64,000 nt of DNA from Henricia sp. BOLD:AAB3569 (Eukaryota > Echinodermata > Asteroidea > Spinulosida > Echinasteridae). Every line of letters begins with the position of its first letter. The stretch's first letter is position 1. The notes beneath the pieces were generated by a model. The model was given only the letters and a program-made list of their open reading frames with translations. It made no database searches and was not told the DNA's origin. The translations under genes were made by a program, and so were the position numbers. Below, in pieces: positions 27,801-33,800 of this stretch. The DNA is taken from positions 434,001 through 498,000 of the forward strand of contig JBBELK010000329.1 of the NCBI GenBank assembly GCA_037783545.1, read 5' to 3'.

Positions 27801-30800
27801 TGCAAGCTTGCTGCGTTACTGGAAGATGAACGACATCCTCTTCATGATAGGCTTGCTGAATGTATTATTCCAAGATCAGGCCGTATGCGAGTCCCGTATG
27901 CTTCCACGAATCGATATCCTTCCTCCTTCCTTCCTCGTGCAATACAACATCATAATGATGTGTTTAAGCGATGATTTTTTATTTTTGTTTTTTGTTTTGT
28001 TTTGTTTTGTTTGTTTGTTACATGTATGTGATGTGGTTGTAATGATTGCGAGCTTAAATTTCCCTTTGGGGACTCAATAAAGTTTAAATTGAATTGAATT
28101 GAATTGAACCTCATTATCAAACCTGGAAGTGCGCAGAGCGGATTCAAATTGGTTAATTTGGGATTCGTCTATTGTCTTTTATCAGGATGTATATGACACC
28201 AACAAGCCCACTGTAGACAAACGTCTGGAAGAACTCAAGCTGAAAATCCAGGAACTGCAGCAGAATATCAGAGAGGAGTACGAGAACCTCCCGACCCTGG
28301 AGCAACTCAAGAGTTTTGACCAAATGGCTGAAAAGTACCCCATGCTTCACAACATTAAGGCCAACTTGACCAGGCTTCAATCGACGATCGAGGAGAACAT
28401 TCCAACGATCGAGGAACTTCAGACCAAGTGGGTTGAGCTGACACAGATCATCAATAAGTGGACCCCAACCATGGAGGAGATTAAGGGCAACCTGACATTA
28501 CTGAGGACCAACCTGGAAACCTATTATGAGATCATGAAGAACAACGTGCAAGTCAACTACCTTATTGCCAAGGACTACATCAGTGAGACCTATCCAGTAA
28601 TGATGGAGAAGACACAAGAGATCATCAGGAATGTCACAGAGAAGGTGAGATTTAAAGGCAGTATACATCATTGGTAATCTCGAAAATCAGAAATGTTCAC
28701 AGATCTACGCCTAACTTACACAATATAAACATGATGACCGTAGAAAACTTCCCCTGAAATGGTTTTGTCTCAAGTAATATAGTCTTTGAGAAATGAGTAA
28801 AACAATTAGTTTTCGTCTCATGAGACGAAAATTCAATTCGCCCCAAAACCATTTCGCCCAAGTGCCATTTCGCCCCAAACCACTTCGCCCGAGTACCATT
28901 TCGCCCCAAATTACTTCGTCCAAACACTATATCACCCAAATGCCACTTTGTGGTTCAGGGCGAAATGGTTCAGGGCGAAATGGTTTTGGGGCGAAATGAA
29001 TGCAAACCCTTTTTTGACTGTTTTCTCAAAAGTTAGACGAAGTACGGAGCTGGTTTTTGCTCAGGTTGGTTTTAATCATGCATATCTTCAATCACACACG
29101 GGGATAAAACTATTTGTAACAGTTTACCAATCATGTATACTATCTTTAAAGACAGTTTACATAATTGGAAATTTTTTAACAGGAACAACGTTAACAGCAG
29201 TGCATAACTAAAAAATAATGTTGATATAAACTGCCTTGTAGAAATTTCAGCGACATAGATCTGCATAGATGCAGTACGCTTCAGAAAAACTGAAAAATCC
29301 ATGCATTCCTATGTATTCCAGGAATCTGTAAAAAGTTTCATCTCGTAAATGATATATTTAAGTATTGAAACACAGTCTCTATACTGAGAATTTCGGAAAA
29401 TTCCTATGTTGATGTTTTTGTGTTACTGTATATCAAAATCATTTGTTTGATTTTAGGTACAAGAGATCTATGACCTTGTTTTGGAAGAGTATCCTAATGC
29501 CTGGGAGCACGGTCAGCGCCTCATTGAACTCATCAAGACCAAGACCCTGGAGTTGCGTGAAGATCTCCCTCTACTGTACGAGAAGAGTAAAGAGCTGGCT
29601 CAGGAATACTACGACTTTGTTCTAGAGCAGTACCCAATCTACCTGGAAAAGACCAAGGGAGTCGTACAGGAATGGATCGACTACATTAAGGAGTATTACC
29701 CAGTCGTTGTCGAGAAAACCAAGGAATTGGCTACGGAATGGATCGATTATGTCGAAGAGAGGTATCCAACTGTGGTGGCAAAGCTGAGGGATTTGGCGGA
29801 GCAGACGCGTGAAAGAATTGAAGCCGAGTATCCGCAGTATAAGGAGAAGATTGAGCAGGCCATTGAGGAGCTAAAAGAAATCATTGAGTACCTCCGCACA
29901 CTCTATCGCAGGATCCCCACAGACGAACTCCTGGCTCTTCGCTACTACCGTCCATTCAGCTCGGAGGGTATGTTTATGTAACAAGGTTTCAACATTAGAG
30001 AACAGTTGCATAGGGTGATTTTGTTTTATTCTAGGGTCGTTTTAGCCTAAGTTATTAAGAAGTTTTTAATTGTCACGTCGACAGTAGACTGCGACGTGAA
30101 AACTTCCATGTTGAGGTTTTGCTGCGTATGCATCAAGTCATCTCTCTCTTCCAATGCCAGAATTGAGAACGGCAAAACCATAGTCAATGTGACAATCAAT
30201 CAAAACTCCCTAATGACAGAAATCGTTCGACTCAAATCACATCTTTCAAATTTCCATTTGTCTCGTTTCTCACATTAAATAAAGACTTGAAATTTCAAAC
30301 CTAATGAATTGACTAGAATGAAGTCGCTTTCCAAAATGATGACATCTCTGCTTTATTCACCATCCAGGGTACATAGGTACATACATTTTTAAACTGAGAA
30401 AATATGTGCCCAATTCCAAGGAAATAGTAAGAAATCTTGCCTTTTGGTTTGCTATTTTACTTTGTTTCCAAAATATTTATTTCTCTTTTTTTAACAAAAA
30501 CATTTCACTTATTTTCTCAAAATGCATGTTTTTTTATGTTCAGCTTTATTAAAAAAACTCTTTGTTTTCTGCTTTACAGCTACCGCAATGATCTTTGATG
30601 AACTCCACGTCCTGACCTTCGATCAACATCTTTACGAGCATCCAGGCTATCTGGATCCCGAATGTGCATACATCTTGGCCACCGACTATGTCGACAACAA
30701 CTTCACTCTTGTCACCAACAAGCACAATATCATCCTGTCCCTCAAGGGAATGCATTTGAGGATCGGCTCCCAAAATGACGTCTACGTCAACGGAGCAGAG

Positions 30801-33800
30801 ATTCCCAAGAACATCCCCTTCCAAGACAAGAGCGTGACTGTTGTCTACGACGGCCCTTGGGTTAACGTCACCTCTATTTATGGCATCAAGGTGGCGTGTA
30901 ATGCCAAGCACTTTGTGTGCCTCGTTTCCCTGAGCTCCTGGTACCACGGCAAGACGCGCGGCCTTCTTGGTAATCTGGACCGCGAATCAAGAACTGATCG
31001 CATCATGCCCAACGGTCAGAATGCAACCAACCTGCTTGACTTTGTCAATGCATATGAGACCACCGGTCGGCTGCATTGCTCTGCGCCCCTGCCCACGGTT
31101 CCCGGATGTAATGGCAACAATCGCCAAGCCCTCAAAGCACAATGCAATGACTTCTTCAATTCGACCGAGTCTCCCCTGAAGCAAGCCTTTGCGAGAATCA
31201 GCCCAGTAGAATGGCGACAGGAATGTAACGCCCTCGCTCAGAACTGCAGGGATATCTGCACAACAACCACTGGCTATGTTATGCTTGCTCGCTCCAAGGG
31301 CATTGGCCTTGTCAATCCATGCGGTAAGAAATATTTACAAGTAGTTTGCAAAGTGAAAATAAATTATTTGGAAGCAAATTTAAAGGAAATCAAACATGTT
31401 ACTGTATATTATTTTAAATAAAATTCCCACCTAATCATAGATCAGTCAAAAGAAAATCTGTGAATCATCACCTTCTATGATTTTGAACTGAGAACTGTCT
31501 TTCCATGAGTTTGGGTCATGTTTTGTGACAGATCATAAATCTATAGCCCAGGTAGTCAGTATTCATTTCACTAAGAAAAGCATATTCCACTAATTCAGTG
31601 TTTCCATCATGTCGTAACAAAACAACAATCCTTCGTAACTTGAGATGCACCTTACTCGAGATGCACGTTATGGTGGTTATAAACCAATCGCAACTGGTGT
31701 TACGAAGGATCATAGTGCTTCGGGAAATTGGCCCTTGGTAGTGTGAAATATGTGGTGTCCATGTCGTATGGATCAAACAAGAATTTCATAATCTGTGAGA
31801 GATTGGTGATTACAAACATGCATGGCTATAATGAGGCATACATATTCAGTACCACAAACATTTCACCAGATTTAAATTTCCAGTTATTTAACAACTTGTA
31901 CCGCCCATAACATGGACACCACTTTATTCATGGGAAGACCAAATGATTTCCGCCATGCACAGCCTTAAGTCTTACTTACTGAGGTTTTGTTTATTTTACA
32001 GAGCGTTGCGGTGACCGCCCAGTCAACTCGATGTGGATGGAGACTAAAGTAGTTTATGGTGCCGACATCATCTTCACAATCTCCGAAAACAACCACTTTG
32101 CAGGACCGCAGATCTTGGCGAACTTTAAGACCCTCGCTAACAAGTTGGAAAGGACTCTAGGAACTGGCAAAGCCCCAATGACCGAAAATCGCTGCGGACT
32201 GGCTGCTTTTGGTGGCGTTGGCGTCCATGAAGGTGGACACATGCACAGCATCCAAGGACAGCTGATAAACACTGCTGATCATGTGCCAAATGGCATGGAT
32301 GGTCTTGAGTTTGGTGGCACTGCTGCAACGGATGCCTTTGATGCCATCAAAAAAGCCTCTGAATACAGATTCCGTCCGGGAGCTGCCAAGATCGTCATCC
32401 TCGTTGTGGAGAGTGAACGCCAGGTAAGTTTGGAGACTTAATGAACAATTGATTGAAGGGGGAGGGGTATATTACATTTCTAAAAGCCGTTTTAAGTTGT
32501 CATCCCTATAGCCCTCTCCCCAATTTGAAAAGTCTTTCCCGGCCAAATTCGGCAAACAAGCAGCCAATTTCATTTATATGTCTCCGTATAAAGGGTTTGT
32601 AACCTCTGGCAGTACATTGTGAATTTATAGGATAAATCATGCATTCAATTTCAAATTTTTGCAGAAGAAGTAATTTGACATGATATTCAATTAAGCGCAT
32701 TCAGTTAGTTAAGAACTTTAAAATCGTCATCCAATTTAGCGCACCGTCCTCTGTTAATTTTCGTTGATCAAATATTATAAAAACAAAGTTAATTTTAAAG
32801 CCGTCTGTTTGCAACCCCACTGGGGAATACATGTATTAGATACTTCACATAGTATTGCTAAAGCACAGAAGAACAGTTACCGTAAAATCCTGTGTATAAG
32901 GCGCACCCCCAACTTTGGACATCAAGAGGAAAAACAAAAAATGCAGATTTTGCGTCTGTGGCCGGCCCCGATCGTGAGCGCTTGCGTGCATCAAGCTTCG
33001 GCCGCGCGATCGCATCATGCTTCGGCCGCGCGATCGCATCATGCTTCGGCCGCGCGATCGCATCATGCTTCGGCCGCGCAATCGCATCATGCTTCGGCCG
33101 CGCAATCGCATCAAGCTGGTTATGATATGATATATAGGATTTTTGTCACAAATTGAATCTTCTTTGGTTCCTGTTTTCTACAGAGTGCACTGTCAGCCCT
33201 GACCCTAGATGAGATTCAGCAGTTGTTGACACTCCGAGGCATTACGCTGTACGTTGTTTCCAATTACGATGCGCTGCAAAAGAAATCCTCGGCCGGAGCG
33301 CCCATCGGTGTGCAGTATGACGGCACTATCATCTCAACTAAGAAGAACAAGAATGACGCCAAGATTACAACGTTCATGGACATCCCTAGTGGTGACTATG
33401 CCAAGCTAGCCAAGGCCACGCGTGGTAAGTCATCCTTTTGCAAATTTCGTAGGCCTCTAATGAAAACGTTTTACTGCTGACCACCAATTACATGTAGGCA
33501 TTATGCTGGGTCACAGTCACCTCTTAGGTGAGGACCTGGTCATATATTTCATGTCCAAAGGTGGGGAATTTGACAAATAGAAATCAAAACAGGCATGATT
33601 TGTGCCCCTGGGTGGGGATTTTCTCTCCTAAATTTTGTCCTACGGATGGAGATTTTGTTACTAAAAAACAATCCCACCTCGAAATACGCAGCTCCGTGCC
33701 TTTGTATTTTTATAAAATTACAGATATTTCTATTTCAAGATGGAATGTTAACTTGGCACGTCCAGAAACCGAGATTCTAAATGTTTACTGAGCATGCCAT

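Noticed and set aside
32764..33156. Open frames over the HHASAARS-type repeat
   Set aside because: Produced by the 24-bp minisatellite inside an intron with correct GT-AG borders.
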